A stretch of 64,000 bases of DNA from Aphidius gifuensis (Eukaryota > Arthropoda > Insecta > Hymenoptera > Braconidae): the NCBI RefSeq assembly GCF_014905175.1, contig NC_057793.1, positions 15,144,173 through 15,208,172 of the forward strand, given 5' to 3'. Positions within the stretch are counted from its first letter, which is position 1, and each line of letters begins with the position of its first letter. The translations under genes and the position numbers were made by a program. This document shows positions 63,337 through 64,000 of the stretch, piece after piece. Below the pieces are notes generated by a model, which saw only the letters and a list, made by a program, of their open reading frames with translations, did not search any database and was not told where the DNA came from.

Positions 63337-63505
63337 AAAAACGACATTTACCGCTGCATTGATCATAAGCTTGTGAAAAGTAGAAATATAGAAAATGTAT
63401 TTCGAAAAATTATGAAGGAAGGCTTTGCAGAACAAATTTCACCTGTAATTGAAAGTAAAGGGAAGCTTTCTTTCGCCAAAACAAAACTTTACGAGTGTTT
63501 GAAAG
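63337..63505 (+). CDS. Putative internal exon of an unidentified gene
   Basis: Acceptor T10-TAG ends at 63336 and donor AAAG|GTATG is at 63506. The 169-bp interval is open and protein-like: NDIYRCIDHKLVKSRNIENV, FRKIMKEGFAEQISPVIESK, GKLSFAKTKLYECLKG. A possible upstream coding piece starts with ATG at 63053 (44 codons). A downstream acceptor TTTGCAG ends at ~63621, but the following sequence soon stops. I do not recognise the protein; it may be part of a decayed gene. Confidence 0.4.
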
Positions 63506-64000
63506 GTATGAAATGAGTTAAAATTTAACAATAATTCATTCAAAAAATAAATTAAAAAACAAATTGATAAATAAAAAATTTAAAATTTTGACTTAACCAA
63601 TTCTAATGATTTAATTTGCAGCTTTAAACATTTGATACTGATGATGTACCATTAGAAATCCAGATTTCAAACTGAATTAAATCAGTTTTATATAATGTAA
63701 GAGACTGGGAAAAAGAAAATATATCAAGAAATGAATCGCCGAGTAACAAAGAGTAATAAAAAAAAAATATCTATATAAAATAAAATTTATTCATATAATC
63801 ATTATCATGAAAAATGTGTATATTTTTTCAGAAACATTTAATAAAACTAATTGTTTTTGATAGTTGGGGAACAGTTGGGTAAAATTTGAAAAAAAGTCAG
63901 GGAACGTTTGGGAAAATAGATCAGTACTAATCCTTACTCTAATTCAGTACCCAATGAAGGCCATGCGTAACACCTACGAGTTGGGTCACTATTGGGTAGA
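63506..64000. other. Window end, AT-rich with possible repeat start
   Basis: From ~63860, GTTGGGGAACAGTTGGGTAA and later AGTTGGGTCACTATTGGGTA suggest the start of a repeat containing TTGGGTA motifs that runs off the window. Confidence 0.35.

Overview
The window is AT-rich eukaryotic genomic DNA from an animal, most likely an insect. The evidence is spliced exons with GT/AG borders, one exon matching an insect-type NMDA-receptor subunit, host-gene debris resembling HEATR5 and ECM29, a jockey/CR1-type non-LTR element and a Ty3/gypsy-type LTR element with an envelope gene. A hymenopteran such as a parasitoid wasp would fit, but I cannot prove the order from sequence alone. No bacterial operons, CRISPR arrays or phage genes are seen.

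Layout. 1-2.2 kb: two tandem-repeat arrays. 3.5-5.8 kb: an interspersed repeat with a recent 580-bp tandem duplication. 5.8-11.1 kb: a minus-strand, apparently full-length non-LTR retrotransposon with two intact ORFs. 11.3-15.8 kb: a foldback element followed by a 3.5-kb satellite of head-to-head palindromes. 16.7-18.4 kb: decayed host-gene pieces. 18.8-19.2 and 48.0-49.6 kb: exons of a SAM-domain gene whose second intron is split by a giant LTR element. 51.8-54.3 kb: an 815-codon zinc-finger transposase-like gene. 55.1-58.8 kb: MITEs and interspersed repeats. 59.2-59.4 kb: a host NMDA-receptor exon. 59.6-64 kb: small element fragments and one unidentified exon.

The centrepiece is the LTR element at 19427-46627 (27.2 kb). 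It has 2009/2007-bp LTRs, a 4-bp ATGT target duplication, a tRNA-Pro-type primer site and a G-rich polypurine tract. It is integrated in a 257-bp satellite inside the intron. After an extraordinary 8.8-kb leader come a coiled-coil ORF, Gag with eight zinc knuckles, Pol (protease, a 21-residue tandem repeat, RT, RNase H, an AT-hook spacer and a D,D-35-E integrase), a decayed envelope that looks like a captured negative-strand RNA-virus glycoprotein, and three accessory ORFs. Two of those ORFs share three copies of a Cys-rich module with the exact spacing CX2C-X31/32-CX2C-X12-CX2C, which I do not recognise. The leader holds an ~80-bp array of about 20 CGATA-bearing units and a ~180-bp array of 12 antisense tRNA T-arm/B-box units. 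Both are plausible insulator or regulatory modules, by analogy with the insulator in the Drosophila gypsy leader.

Working model: the element is a complex, retrovirus-like agent with gag-pol-env plus accessory zinc-binding proteins, possibly made from spliced mRNAs. Its LTRs are nearly identical, yet pol and env carry small frame breaks. This copy is therefore either recently integrated and already defective, or its homopolymer indels are assembly errors.
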